NCBI GenBank assembly: GCA_041946685.1
Contig: JBHGAV010000001.1
Coordinates: forward strand, 62,001 to 126,000
Source of the DNA: JBHGAV01 sp041946685
GTDB taxonomy: Bacteria > Acidobacteriota > Terriglobia > Bryobacterales > Bryobacteraceae
Reading direction: 5' to 3'
Length of the DNA: 64,000 nt
Each line of letters starts with the position of its first letter. Within the stretch, counting starts at the first letter, position 1. Positions 1 to 7,598 of this stretch are shown piece after piece. A model generated the notes under the pieces. That model saw only the letters and a program-made list of their open reading frames with translations. It made no database searches and was not told the origin of the DNA. Position numbers and translations under genes: made by a program.

Positions 1-1343
1 AGTTCCGCAGCGACATCGCGGAACTCACGCAGGGCGTCCGCAACGCCAATGACGGCATCAGCGTGCTGCAACTGGTCGACGGCGGCCTCAACAACATCTC
101 CAAGCTGATCGACCGCATGAAGACCCTGGCCAGCCAGTCGGCTTCGGGCACTTTCACCGGCAACCGCACCACGCTGAACAACGAGTACCAGGCGCTCCTG
201 GCCGAAATCAACCGGCAGGCCTCCAACATCGGACTGGTAAGCGGCGGAGCCAACAACAAGGTGCTGGACATCTACATCGGCGGCGGCAGCACGCAGGCCA
301 ACGCGGGTGTTTCGGTCGACCTGAGCGGCGCCGCCAACCAAGCGGACACCACCGCCCTGGGCTTGGCCAACACCGCCATTTCCGGGGGCGGCACGGCGCT
401 GACCGGCAACAGCATCCGCCTGGACAACCCGGCCCTGACCTTCCTGGCCGGCAGCAATACCCAGGCGTTCACTTTCCACATCTACAACGGCTCCGGCGCG
501 GCCGACGTCACCGTGACGGTCACCGGTACGGCCTCCGGCCTCAGCGGGACGGATGTGATCAACCAGCTGAACACCGGCCTGGCGAACTACGGCATTTCGG
601 CCTCCATAGTGGGTTCGGGGACGGACGTCGGCGAGCTGCAGTTCGGCGGATCCCGGGCGTTCGTGGTGGAAGCCGGGACCGAGACGGGCGGCACAGCGGC
701 GGCGACGGCGACCAGTTCCGCCGTGAACGAAGGCAACTACCGCTTCGCTCAGACGGTGGCCGGGATTACCGACCACACCGTAGACGAAGTCGTCACTCTC
801 ACCAACGCCAGCGGCTCGGTCAATATCACCTTCGCGGCCAACGGCGCCAACCTCGCCTTGGCCATGGCAGCCATCAACGACCAGGCGGCAGCCATCGGCA
901 TCTACGCCGTCGAGGACGCGGCCGGAACGGGCTTCTCTCTTCAGAGCAACAATGCGTTCACGATTCTGAAGAGCGTGGCCGCCACCACGGGCTCGGTCTT
1001 CAGCGGCGGCGTGGGTGCCAAGACCGTTACCGCTCCTTCCTCGGGCGCCAGTTCCACCGCCAACGCGCTCGCGGCCATCACGGCCCTCACATCCGCAGTG
1101 ACCACGCTCGGCTCCTTGCAGGGCCGGGTCGGCACCGGGCAGAACAAGCTGTACTACGCCATTCAGCTGGCGCAATCGCAGATCGCCAGCTTTTCGGCAG
1201 CCGAGGCGCGCATCCGCGACGCGGACATCGCAGCCGAGGCGGCCAACCTGACCAAAGTACAGGTCCTGGAGCAGGCCTCTCTGGCCGCCATGGCCCAGGC
1301 GAACGCTTCACCGCAAGCGGTCCTGGCGCTGCTGCGGGGCTAG
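1..1343 (+). CDS. fliC: Flagellin, 5'-truncated by window edge
   Basis: This is the filament subunit, exported through the flagellar type III apparatus and polymerised under the FliD cap. The reading frame is open from the first full codon at base 3, and the first residues (FRSDIAELTQGVRNANDGIS) belong to the conserved flagellin N-terminal helix, so the true start lies upstream of the window. The middle is a low-complexity, Ala/Gly/Thr-rich variable region. The last 60 residues (ARIRDADIAAEAANLTKVQ, ending LLALLRG-like) form the conserved C-terminal D0/D1 helices. The stop is at 1341-1343. fliD follows after 49 bases that contain a strong hairpin. Flagellin identity is secure; the promoter is not in the window. 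Confidence 0.95.
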   Translation, partial: FRSDIAELTQGVRNANDGISVLQLVDGGLNNISKLIDRMKTLASQSASGTFTGNRTTLNNEYQALLAEINRQASNIGLVSGGANNKVLDIYIGGGSTQANAGVSVDLSGAANQADTTALGLANTAISGGGTALTGNSIRLDNPALTFLAGSNTQAFTFHIYNGSGAADVTVTVTGTASGLSGTDVINQLNTGLANYGISASIVGSGTDVGELQFGGSRAFVVEAGTETGGTAAATATSSAVNEGNYRFAQTVAGITDHTVDEVVTLTNASGSVNITFAANGANLALAMAAINDQAAAIGIYAVEDAAGTGFSLQSNNAFTILKSVAATTGSVFSGGVGAKTVTAPSSGASSTANALAAITALTSAVTTLGSLQGRVGTGQNKLYYAIQLAQSQIASFSAAEARIRDADIAAEAANLTKVQVLEQASLAAMAQANASPQAVLALLRG

Positions 1344-1355
1344 GCATTAGGGATT

Positions 1356-1383
1356 CGGGGCTAGGAGAGCAATCCTAGCCCCG
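1356..1383 (+). terminator. Hairpin between fliC and fliD
   Basis: GGGGCTAGGA (1357-1366) and TCCTAGCCCC (1373-1382) are a perfect 10-bp inverted repeat around a 6-base loop, and C1356/G1383 add one more pair. The T-tract after it is poor (GTTTCTG), so it is a weak intrinsic terminator at best. It could also be a 3' stabiliser of abundant fliC mRNA or an attenuator lowering fliD expression. The left arm repeats GGGGCTAGG found at the end of fliC (1336-1344). Confidence 0.5.
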
Positions 1384-1392
1384 GTTTCTGAC

Positions 1393-2739
1393 ATGAGCAC
1401 CAGCGGCGGCAGCACAATCTTCAGCGGCACCAGCCGCTACTCGAGCGACTTTCAGCAGATCATCGACCGGGCGGTGGCCATCGCCTTCCTGCCCAAGTCG
1501 CAGATGGAGAACACCAAGAGCACGCTAAGCGCCCAGAGCACGGCGCTCGGCACGCTCGATGCCAAGTTCGAAGCCCTGCAGAATTCCATCGCCAGTCTGG
1601 GCGCTGCCAGGGCTTCCTACAGCACATCTACCAGCGACGGGTCCGTGGCCAGCGCCAGTGTCTCCGACGGCGCCCTGGCCGGCGTCTATCAGATCGAGGT
1701 GGTGAATCTGGGGTCCTATACCTCCTCGATGAGCATCGACGGCCTGAGCCAGGTGGCCGACCCCTACAAGGAAAGCGTCAGCACTTCCGCTTCGTTCACG
1801 CTGACGGTGAACGGGGATGAGTACACGATTGCGCCTTCAGGCTCTTCGCTGGTCGAACTGGCGGAGGCCATCAACGCAAGCGGCGCGGCGGTGGAGGCGA
1901 CCATCGTGAATATCGGTTCGCCGACGGCGCCCGACTTCCGGCTCAGCTTGCGCAGCACCGCGCTCGGCGCGGTCGCCATCCAGCTCAACGACGGCTCCAC
2001 CGATCTGCTGGACACGATCTCCACGGGAACGCTTGCCGAATACAGAGTCAACGGCCAGCCGGCATCGGTGATCACCAGCGACTCGCGCACGGTGACGATC
2101 GCCCCCCACCTGACGGCGAACCTTCTGAAGGAAGGCACAACCCAGGTCACGGTTTCGCACAACCTGGCCTCGGTGACCAACGCGTTCTCGTCGCTGGTGT
2201 CGGCTTACAACGCGGCTGTCGACGAACTGGACAAGCACCGGGGCAAGGATGCCGGAGCGCTGGCGGGCTCTTCGTTGGTGCATACTCTCTCGCGGTCGCT
2301 GCGGGACCTGGTCACCTACGACTCGGGCACAGGCGGCATCTCCTCGCTCACCTCGCTGGGTCTGGAGTATGACGACAAGGGCAAGCTCTCCCTCGACATG
2401 ACCGCCTTCAGCGCAGCGACTACGGGCCAGTGGGAGGCTCTAAACGCCTTCTTGGGCCAGAGCGACGGCGACGGGTTCCTGAAGTACGCCACCGACGTGA
2501 TGAATGGCCTGGAGAATTCCACCGACGGCGTCATTGAAACGGCCATCAGCTCTCTGAAGGATCAGATATCCTGGCAGGAAACCCGTATCGAGCAGGAGCA
2601 GGACCGGATCGACCAGCTTGAGGAGAACCTGATCGCCCGCATGTCGGCCGCCGACGCCTTGATCGCGTCCCTGGAGCAGCAGGTCACCTACATCACCGGG
2701 CTGTTCGAGTCCATGCGCAGCCTGCGGGAGAACCAGTGA
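1393..2739 (+). CDS. fliD: Filament cap protein FliD (HAP2)
   Basis: FliD forms the cap at the filament tip and folds incoming flagellin. The 448-residue product has the FliD_N region near residues 13-110 (FQQIIDRAVAIAFLPKSQME, then Ser/Thr-rich sequence). The C-terminal half is FliD_C-like, ending in a long coiled coil at about 385-445 (SLKDQISWQETRIEQEQDRI). The length is typical of the family. It lies directly behind fliC and its stop overlaps the next start (GTGA at 2736-2739), so the next small gene is probably translationally coupled. Confidence 0.93.
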   Translation: MSTSGGSTIFSGTSRYSSDFQQIIDRAVAIAFLPKSQMENTKSTLSAQSTALGTLDAKFEALQNSIASLGAARASYSTSTSDGSVASASVSDGALAGVYQIEVVNLGSYTSSMSIDGLSQVADPYKESVSTSASFTLTVNGDEYTIAPSGSSLVELAEAINASGAAVEATIVNIGSPTAPDFRLSLRSTALGAVAIQLNDGSTDLLDTISTGTLAEYRVNGQPASVITSDSRTVTIAPHLTANLLKEGTTQVTVSHNLASVTNAFSSLVSAYNAAVDELDKHRGKDAGALAGSSLVHTLSRSLRDLVTYDSGTGGISSLTSLGLEYDDKGKLSLDMTAFSAATTGQWEALNAFLGQSDGDGFLKYATDVMNGLENSTDGVIETAISSLKDQISWQETRIEQEQDRIDQLEENLIARMSAADALIASLEQQVTYITGLFESMRSLRENQ

Positions 2740-3044
2740 CGGCGTCGCTCGATGAGGCCCGCCTCCGGTTGCAGCACGCCATAAGCAGCGGCTCCTATTC
2801 GCAGGCCCAGGAGTGCCTTGAGGCCTACGGCCAGGCGGTCAGCGCCGCGCTGGCCGAAGAGGGGCGCTCCACCGAGTGGCGCAGGCAGGCCGCGCGCGAG
2901 GCCCTGGATCTGCTGCGGTGGGGCGGGCGGGCCGCGCGCGCCGGGCGGGCTCACACGCAGAAGGAGCTGGCGCGGATTGCCTCCAGCCGCCCCTATCGGA
3001 ACCGGCTTCAGGCCTCCGCAGGGAAGATACAGCTCGTGGGGTAG
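2736..3044 (+). CDS. Small protein downstream of fliD, possible FliT-type chaperone
   Basis: This is a 102-residue, Arg/Ala-rich and mainly helical protein. Its GTG start overlaps the fliD stop by four bases. In many bacteria fliD is followed by fliS or fliT, the export chaperones for flagellin and for FliD; here fliS is elsewhere (11528), so a FliT-like role is suggested by position. I see no diagnostic FliT motif, so the function is inferred from context only. The overlap with fliD and high-GC third-position pattern support it as a real gene. Confidence 0.6.
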   Translation: MTASLDEARLRLQHAISSGSYSQAQECLEAYGQAVSAALAEEGRSTEWRRQAAREALDLLRWGGRAARAGRAHTQKELARIASSRPYRNRLQASAGKIQLVG

Positions 3045-3060
3045 GAAGCCGACAAGACTC

Positions 3061-3127
3061 TGCCTGTGGCGAAATCGCGTCGCCTGACGGCGCCGCATCT
3101 CCCTCAAATCAGACGCCTTGCCTGTGG
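3061..3127 (+). repeat. Direct repeat TGCCTGTGG upstream of flgB
   Basis: The 9-mer TGCCTGTGG occurs at 3061-3069 and again at 3119-3127, 58 bases apart, in the 111-base gap before flgB. A short inverted repeat GGCAC/GTGCC (3131-3135 and 3145-3149) follows the second copy. The spacing, more than five helical turns, could suit two activator sites, but no known binding motif is recognised. Confidence 0.3.
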
Positions 3128-3155
3128 TATGGCACGTGCGTGAAGTGCCGGTATC

Positions 3156-3494
3156 ATGCTGGACCGGATCGCCTCCCGCCTGGAGCAGTACATGGACCTC
3201 CTCAGCCTCCGCCAGAAGCTGGTGGCCTCCAACATCGCCAACGCCGATACCCCCGGCTACAAGACCCGGGACCTCGACTTTCAGGCCGAGTTTCGGAACA
3301 TGATCGAAGGAGGCTCCCCTCACACGGTTGAAGTCGCCGGCCTGAAGACCAAGAACGATGGCAACAACGTGAGCCTGGACCGCGAGGCCCGGCTGCTCGC
3401 GGAAAATGCCCTGCGGTTCTCGGTGGCATCCAACCTGCTACGGGCGGAGATCCGCGCGGTCAAGTCCGCCATCCAAGAGGGGAGATCCGCATGA
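3156..3494 (+). CDS. flgB: Flagellar basal-body rod protein FlgB
   Basis: FlgB is the proximal rod subunit that joins the rod to the MS ring with FliE. The 112-residue product carries the rod-family signature SLRQKLVASNIANADTPGYK near residues 17-36. Its length is slightly below the usual 125-140. It begins the rod/MS-ring/export operon, and its stop overlaps the flgC start (ATGA at 3491-3494). The ATG at 3156 lacks an obvious Shine-Dalgarno; no better start precedes the conserved N-terminus. Confidence 0.93.
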   Translation: MLDRIASRLEQYMDLLSLRQKLVASNIANADTPGYKTRDLDFQAEFRNMIEGGSPHTVEVAGLKTKNDGNNVSLDREARLLAENALRFSVASNLLRAEIRAVKSAIQEGRSA

Positions 3495-3928
3495 GCCTGT
3501 TCTCCGTGCTGTCGGTCAACGCATCCGGCATGGCGGCGCAGCGCGCGCGCGCCGAGCTGCTGGTGGAGAATCTGGCCAACGCCGAGACGACGCGCACGCC
3601 GGAGGGGGGACCCTACCGGCGCAAGGACGTCGTGTTCGAGGCGCGCCCCGTGGAGAGCCCGTTCGCCTCGGTCTTCGCTGCGCTCACTTCCGCCGGCGTC
3701 AATGGAGTCGCCGTGCGCGAAGTCGTGGTCGATACGCGGGAGCCGGAGAAACGGTACCTGCCCGGTCATCCCGACGCCGATGCGGAGGGTTACGTCGCCT
3801 TTCCGCGGGTCAATCCGGCAGAGGACATGGTGGACTTGATGGGCGCGACAAGGAACTACCAGGCCAATGTCGCGGCCATGACCGCCATCAAGGACATGAT
3901 TCAGCGCTCACTCGACCTGCTGCGATGA
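3491..3928 (+). CDS. flgC: Flagellar basal-body rod protein FlgC
   Basis: FlgC is a 145-residue proximal rod protein of the FlgB/C/F/G/E family. The N-terminal motif (VENLANAETTRTPEGGPYRR, residues 26-45) and the conserved C-terminal helix (MVDLMGATRNYQANVAAM) are both clear. It is coupled to flgB by a 4-base overlap and followed by fliE after 14 bases, the standard flgB-flgC-fliE order. Confidence 0.95.
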   Translation: MSLFSVLSVNASGMAAQRARAELLVENLANAETTRTPEGGPYRRKDVVFEARPVESPFASVFAALTSAGVNGVAVREVVVDTREPEKRYLPGHPDADAEGYVAFPRVNPAEDMVDLMGATRNYQANVAAMTAIKDMIQRSLDLLR

Positions 3929-3942
3929 GCTAGGGACCGAAT

Positions 3943-4236
3943 ATGCCGACCGTCTCTCCCATACGAAGCATTCCCCTCGCCGAACCGGCCCAGGTGTCGC
4001 CGGGCGCATCCAAGCAGGCCGGTTTTCGCGATCTGCTGGAAGGCGCCATCGAAAGTGTGGAGAAGCACCGGCGCGACGCCACCCAGGCGGTCGAGAGCTT
4101 CCTGGCCGGCGAGGGCGGCGAACTGCACACCACAGTGCTGGCCGCCCAGCGCGCCGAGTTGGCGCTCGAGCTGTTCCTTCAGACCCGCAACAAGGTGGTG
4201 CAGGCGTACCAGGAGATCATGCGGATGCAGGTCTAG
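3943..4236 (+). CDS. fliE: Hook-basal body protein FliE
   Basis: FliE is the adaptor between the MS ring and the rod. The 97-residue product has the FliE fold: a variable N-terminus, then FRDLLEGAIESVEKHRRDA and the conserved C-terminal helix LFLQTRNKVVQAYQEIMRMQ. An AGGGA ribosome-binding site lies 5 to 10 bases before the ATG. The stop codon forms part of an inverted repeat with the fliF leader. Confidence 0.93.
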   Translation: MPTVSPIRSIPLAEPAQVSPGASKQAGFRDLLEGAIESVEKHRRDATQAVESFLAGEGGELHTTVLAAQRAELALELFLQTRNKVVQAYQEIMRMQV

Positions 4237-4278
4237 GCTTCGGCTGGAGCCGGGCCCCGTCCGAGGCGCGACGAAGCC
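4236..4278 (+). other. Inverted repeat in the fliE-fliF gap
   Basis: GGCTTCG (4236-4242) and CGAAGCC (4272-4278) are perfect 7-base arms enclosing 29 GC-rich bases. The right arm ends 3 bases before the fliF ATG. No clear Shine-Dalgarno is present, so the structure could influence fliF translation or separate the rod and MS-ring transcripts. Confidence 0.35.
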
Positions 4279-4281
4279 GCA

Positions 4282-5916
4282 ATGAAGAGACTACTCGGCA
4301 ATCTTTCGACCGGCCAGATCCTGACCATCCTGCTGGTGGTGGGGGCCGTGGGAACGGGCCTTTACTACTTCACTCGCTGGAGGCGGGAGAGCGATTTCCG
4401 GCCCCTGTACGCCAACCTTGAGGCCGAGGACGCCGGGGCGGTCGTCGAGCGCCTCAAGCAAAGCGGCTCCGCTTACCGGCTGTCGGCCGACGGGCGGACC
4501 GTGATGGTGCCGTCGGCCGAAGTGGCGGAGCTGAGGCTCAGCCTGGCCTCGGAAGGCGTGCCCCGCAACGGCCGCATCGGCTATGAGCTGTTCGACAAAA
4601 CCAATTTCGGCGCCACCGAGTTCGCCGAACAGGTCAACTACCGCCGGGCGCTGGAGGGAGAGTTGGAGCGGTCGGTTGCCTCCCTGGCGGCGGTGGAGCA
4701 GGCCCGTGTTCATCTCACCTTTCCAAAAGACTCGGTGTTTCTGGAGGCCCGCCAGCCGGCCAAGGCCAGCGTGCTGGTGAAGCTGAGGCCGGGCCACCGG
4801 CTGGCGCCGCAGAACGTGAGTGCGATCAGCCACCTCGTATCGAGCGCGGTGGAGAACCTGGCGCCGGAGGCGGTCTCCGTGCTGGACATGCAGGGGAATC
4901 TGTTCAATCGCCCGCGGCTCGCGCAATCGGCCGACGGGGAGCCGCCGTCGGAGGCCACGCTGGCGTTCCGCCAAGCGGTGGAGCGCGATCTGGTGGCCAA
5001 GATCGCGATGACACTGGAGCCGTTGGTGGGCGCCGACAAGTTCCGGGCCAGCGCCGCGGTGGAGTGCGACTTCTCCAGCGGCGAGCAGAGCGAGGAGAGC
5101 TTCGATCCGGCGCGCTCGGTGATGCTGGCGTCACAGAAGACGGAGGAATCGACCGGGACCGCGTCTTCGGCCGGAGTGCCGGGCACGGCCTCCAACCTGC
5201 CGCGCCCCACTTCGCAACCCGCTTCCGCCTCGGGGGGGGTGTTCCGGCAGACCGAGAACATCACCTATCAGTCCAGCCGCACCGTCCGCCGGGTCAAGCT
5301 TCCTCAAGGGACCCTGAAGCGTATGTCGGTGGCTGTGTTGGTGGACCATGACCGGAAATGGACCCAGGCGGGCAAGACCAGGAAGGCAGTTGTCGAGCCG
5401 CCTTCGCCCGAGAAGCTGAAGGCGATACGGGATCTGGTTGCGGGCGCCGTCGGCTTGAATACCGAGCGCGGCGACCAACTCATCGTGGAGAGCCTGCCCT
5501 TCGAGTCTGATCCGGTGCTGGAGGAGACCGGCGAGCCGGCCGCTCCCAAGGCGGCGCCGCGCACGGCGCTGCCGGCCTGGATCGAGAAGCTGGGCGGGGA
5601 GAAAGTGCTGGTCCTTGGGGGGGTGGGGGCTGGCGTTTTGCTGCTGCTCGTCATTGCAGGAGCATTCTGGCTGGCCCGGGGAAAGCGGCAGCGAGTCGTA
5701 ATCAACGCCCCGGCCGCGCTGCCGCCTGGCGAGCAGGCCGAAAACCCCGCCGCCGCGGCCAATCGGGTGGAGGCGGAACCGGCCCGCTCCGAACTGCCGG
5801 CAGGACCTCCCAAGAAGTCTGACGTCGTGGCCAACCGGCTGCGGGAGACGATAAAGAAGGAGCCCGAGGTCTCCGCCCAGATCCTGCGAGGGTGGCTCTC
5901 GGACGAAGAACGGTGA
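4282..5916 (+). CDS. fliF: Flagellar MS-ring protein FliF
   Basis: FliF builds the membrane-embedded MS ring that houses the export gate and carries the FliG rotor ring. The product has 544 residues. A transmembrane helix spans about 13-30, followed by the YscJ/FliF ring-building domains with the typical LYANLEAEDAG and LEGELERSVASLAAVEQARV segments. A Ser/Gly-rich periplasmic region lies at about 275-330, and a second transmembrane helix at about 443-466. The cytoplasmic tail (NRLRETIKKEPEVSAQILRG, then WLSDEE) is the FliG-binding segment. It leads the fliF-fliG-fliH-fliI-fliJ series. Confidence 0.96.
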   Translation: MKRLLGNLSTGQILTILLVVGAVGTGLYYFTRWRRESDFRPLYANLEAEDAGAVVERLKQSGSAYRLSADGRTVMVPSAEVAELRLSLASEGVPRNGRIGYELFDKTNFGATEFAEQVNYRRALEGELERSVASLAAVEQARVHLTFPKDSVFLEARQPAKASVLVKLRPGHRLAPQNVSAISHLVSSAVENLAPEAVSVLDMQGNLFNRPRLAQSADGEPPSEATLAFRQAVERDLVAKIAMTLEPLVGADKFRASAAVECDFSSGEQSEESFDPARSVMLASQKTEESTGTASSAGVPGTASNLPRPTSQPASASGGVFRQTENITYQSSRTVRRVKLPQGTLKRMSVAVLVDHDRKWTQAGKTRKAVVEPPSPEKLKAIRDLVAGAVGLNTERGDQLIVESLPFESDPVLEETGEPAAPKAAPRTALPAWIEKLGGEKVLVLGGVGAGVLLLLVIAGAFWLARGKRQRVVINAPAALPPGEQAENPAAAANRVEAEPARSELPAGPPKKSDVVANRLRETIKKEPEVSAQILRGWLSDEER

Positions 5917-5932
5917 GGCGGGTGGGATTGCC

Positions 5933-6964
5933 GTGATCCTGAATACCCAGAAAACCCCGAGCGCTCTATCCGGCCTGCACAAGGCCGCCATTCTTCTGCT
6001 GACCCTGGGAGAGGAGACCAGCGCAGAACTAATGCGCCAGCTCACCGAAGATGAGGTGCAGGCCGTCAGCCGCGAAGTGGCCCGCACAACCTCGGTGAGC
6101 CCGGATCAGGCCGAGGCCGTGCTCGAGGAGTTCCAGCAGATGGTGGTCGCCCGCGACTACGTGCTGAAGGGAGGACTCGAACACGCCCGGCGGATGCTGG
6201 TGGGAGCTTTCGGCCCGGAGGCCGCCGAGAAGATCCTGTTTCACCTCTCCCGCACGCTGCGCATGGACACCGAGGATTTCACGGCCCTGCAAAAGGCCGA
6301 TCCGCAACAATTGGCCAAGTTCGTCATGAACGAGCACCCGCAGACCGTCGCGTTGATCGTAAGCCAGCTCAGCAGTTCCCAGGCGGCGGCGCTGCTGATG
6401 TCCCTGCCGCCCGACATCCGCTCGGAAGTCACCCTGCGCATGGCCAGCCTGGACCAGATATCGCCGGAGATCATCGGCAAGATCGCTTCGATCGTGCATC
6501 AGAGACTGAAGGGGCTGGGGCAGCTCAGCCGCCAATCCTACGGAGGAGTGCGGGCGGTGGCCGAACTGCTGAACCGCCTGGATTCGGGGGTGAGCAAGGA
6601 GATCCTGGAAACGATCGGGCAGCAGGATGAAGCCCTGGTTGAGCAGATCCGCCATCTCATGTTCGTTTTCGAGGACCTGCTGCTCATCGACCAGGCAGGG
6701 ATCAAGGAGTTGCTCGGCAAGGTGGACCGCAAGCTGCTCACGGTGGCGCTCAAAGGCACCAGCGAGCAGCTCAAGAACCACCTGCTCGGCTGCATGTCGC
6801 AGCGCGGCAGGGAGATGCTGGTCGAGGACATGGAGGCGCTGGGCCCGATCAAGATCAAGGAGGTCGAGGCGGCCCAGCAGGCGATCATCGCCGTAGTGCG
6901 CGAACTGGAATCGCAGGGTGTGATCAGCCTCAAGGAGGCCGCCGGCGAGCAGTATGTCGTCTAA
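5933..6964 (+). CDS. fliG: Flagellar motor switch protein FliG
   Basis: FliG is the rotor protein that binds FliF at its N-terminus, the other switch proteins in its middle, and the stator at its C-terminus. All three domains are present in 343 residues. The middle-domain EHPQ motif is near residues 134-137, and the charged torque helix is near the C-terminus (ELLGKVDRKLLTVALKGTSE). fliH begins inside its last codons, an 11-base overlap. Torque generation needs MotA/MotB, which are not encoded here. Confidence 0.97.
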   Translation: MILNTQKTPSALSGLHKAAILLLTLGEETSAELMRQLTEDEVQAVSREVARTTSVSPDQAEAVLEEFQQMVVARDYVLKGGLEHARRMLVGAFGPEAAEKILFHLSRTLRMDTEDFTALQKADPQQLAKFVMNEHPQTVALIVSQLSSSQAAALLMSLPPDIRSEVTLRMASLDQISPEIIGKIASIVHQRLKGLGQLSRQSYGGVRAVAELLNRLDSGVSKEILETIGQQDEALVEQIRHLMFVFEDLLLIDQAGIKELLGKVDRKLLTVALKGTSEQLKNHLLGCMSQRGREMLVEDMEALGPIKIKEVEAAQQAIIAVVRELESQGVISLKEAAGEQYVV

Positions 6965-7598
6965 GGTGCTCAAAGCAACCGAGCCGGTCGTGGCTGCCCC
7001 GGTGCTTTGGCGGCTCGTTTCCGGCCTGCAACAAGAGCCGGCTCGCGACCTTCCCCCAAGCCAGGGAGCGTCCAAGACCGGCAGTCCGCCGGCCGGAACT
7101 GCCGCCGCGGAGGCGCAGATACGCGAGGCATACGAGAAGGGCCTGCGCGAGGGAGAGGCAGCGGCACGGGCCGCCGTCCAGCCCGTCCTGGACCGCCTGG
7201 CGCATTCCGTCGACGCGATTGCCGGCCTGCGAGGCCGGGCAAGGCGCGAAGCCGAAGGAGATCTTCTCCGGCTTGCCATCGCCATCGCACGCCGGATTCT
7301 ACACCGCGAACTGAGCGTGGATCCGGACGCCGTCTCCGGCTTGATCAAGGTCGCCATCGAGAAGCTCCAGACCCAGGAAATCCACCGCGTGCGGGTGCAC
7401 CCGGACCTGGAGGCCGCTGTCCGGCGCGCCATCGAGGGCCTGGCCGCGGGCCGCAGCGTGCAGGTGGTGGCAGACCGCGGGCGCCTCGCCGGCGACGTCG
7501 TGTTTGAGACCGAGCGCGGAAACCTGGACGCCTCCGTGGAAACACAACTTCAGGAGATCGGCCGCGGCCTGGCCGACAGGCTGCGAGGCGGCGCGTGA
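6954..7598 (+). CDS. fliH: Flagellar export ATPase regulator FliH
   Basis: FliH is the peripheral stalk-like protein that holds the FliI ATPase and docks it to the C ring. The 214-residue product has a divergent N-terminus and the charged helix EAYEKGLREGEAAARA near 60-75, a FliH hallmark with Gly repeats. The FliH/YscL C-terminal domain (AIARRILHRELSVDPDAV and following) comes next. It overlaps fliG at the start and fliI at the end (GTGA), so the three are translationally coupled. Confidence 0.92.
   Translation: MSSKVLKATEPVVAAPVLWRLVSGLQQEPARDLPPSQGASKTGSPPAGTAAAEAQIREAYEKGLREGEAAARAAVQPVLDRLAHSVDAIAGLRGRARREAEGDLLRLAIAIARRILHRELSVDPDAVSGLIKVAIEKLQTQEIHRVRVHPDLEAAVRRAIEGLAAGRSVQVVADRGRLAGDVVFETERGNLDASVETQLQEIGRGLADRLRGGA

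Noticed and set aside
3125..3140. Sigma-54-like sequence TGGTATGGCACGTGCG before flgB
   Set aside because: The GG and GC have the right spacing, but the flanking bases match poorly and the transcript would start only about 5 bases before the flgB ATG.
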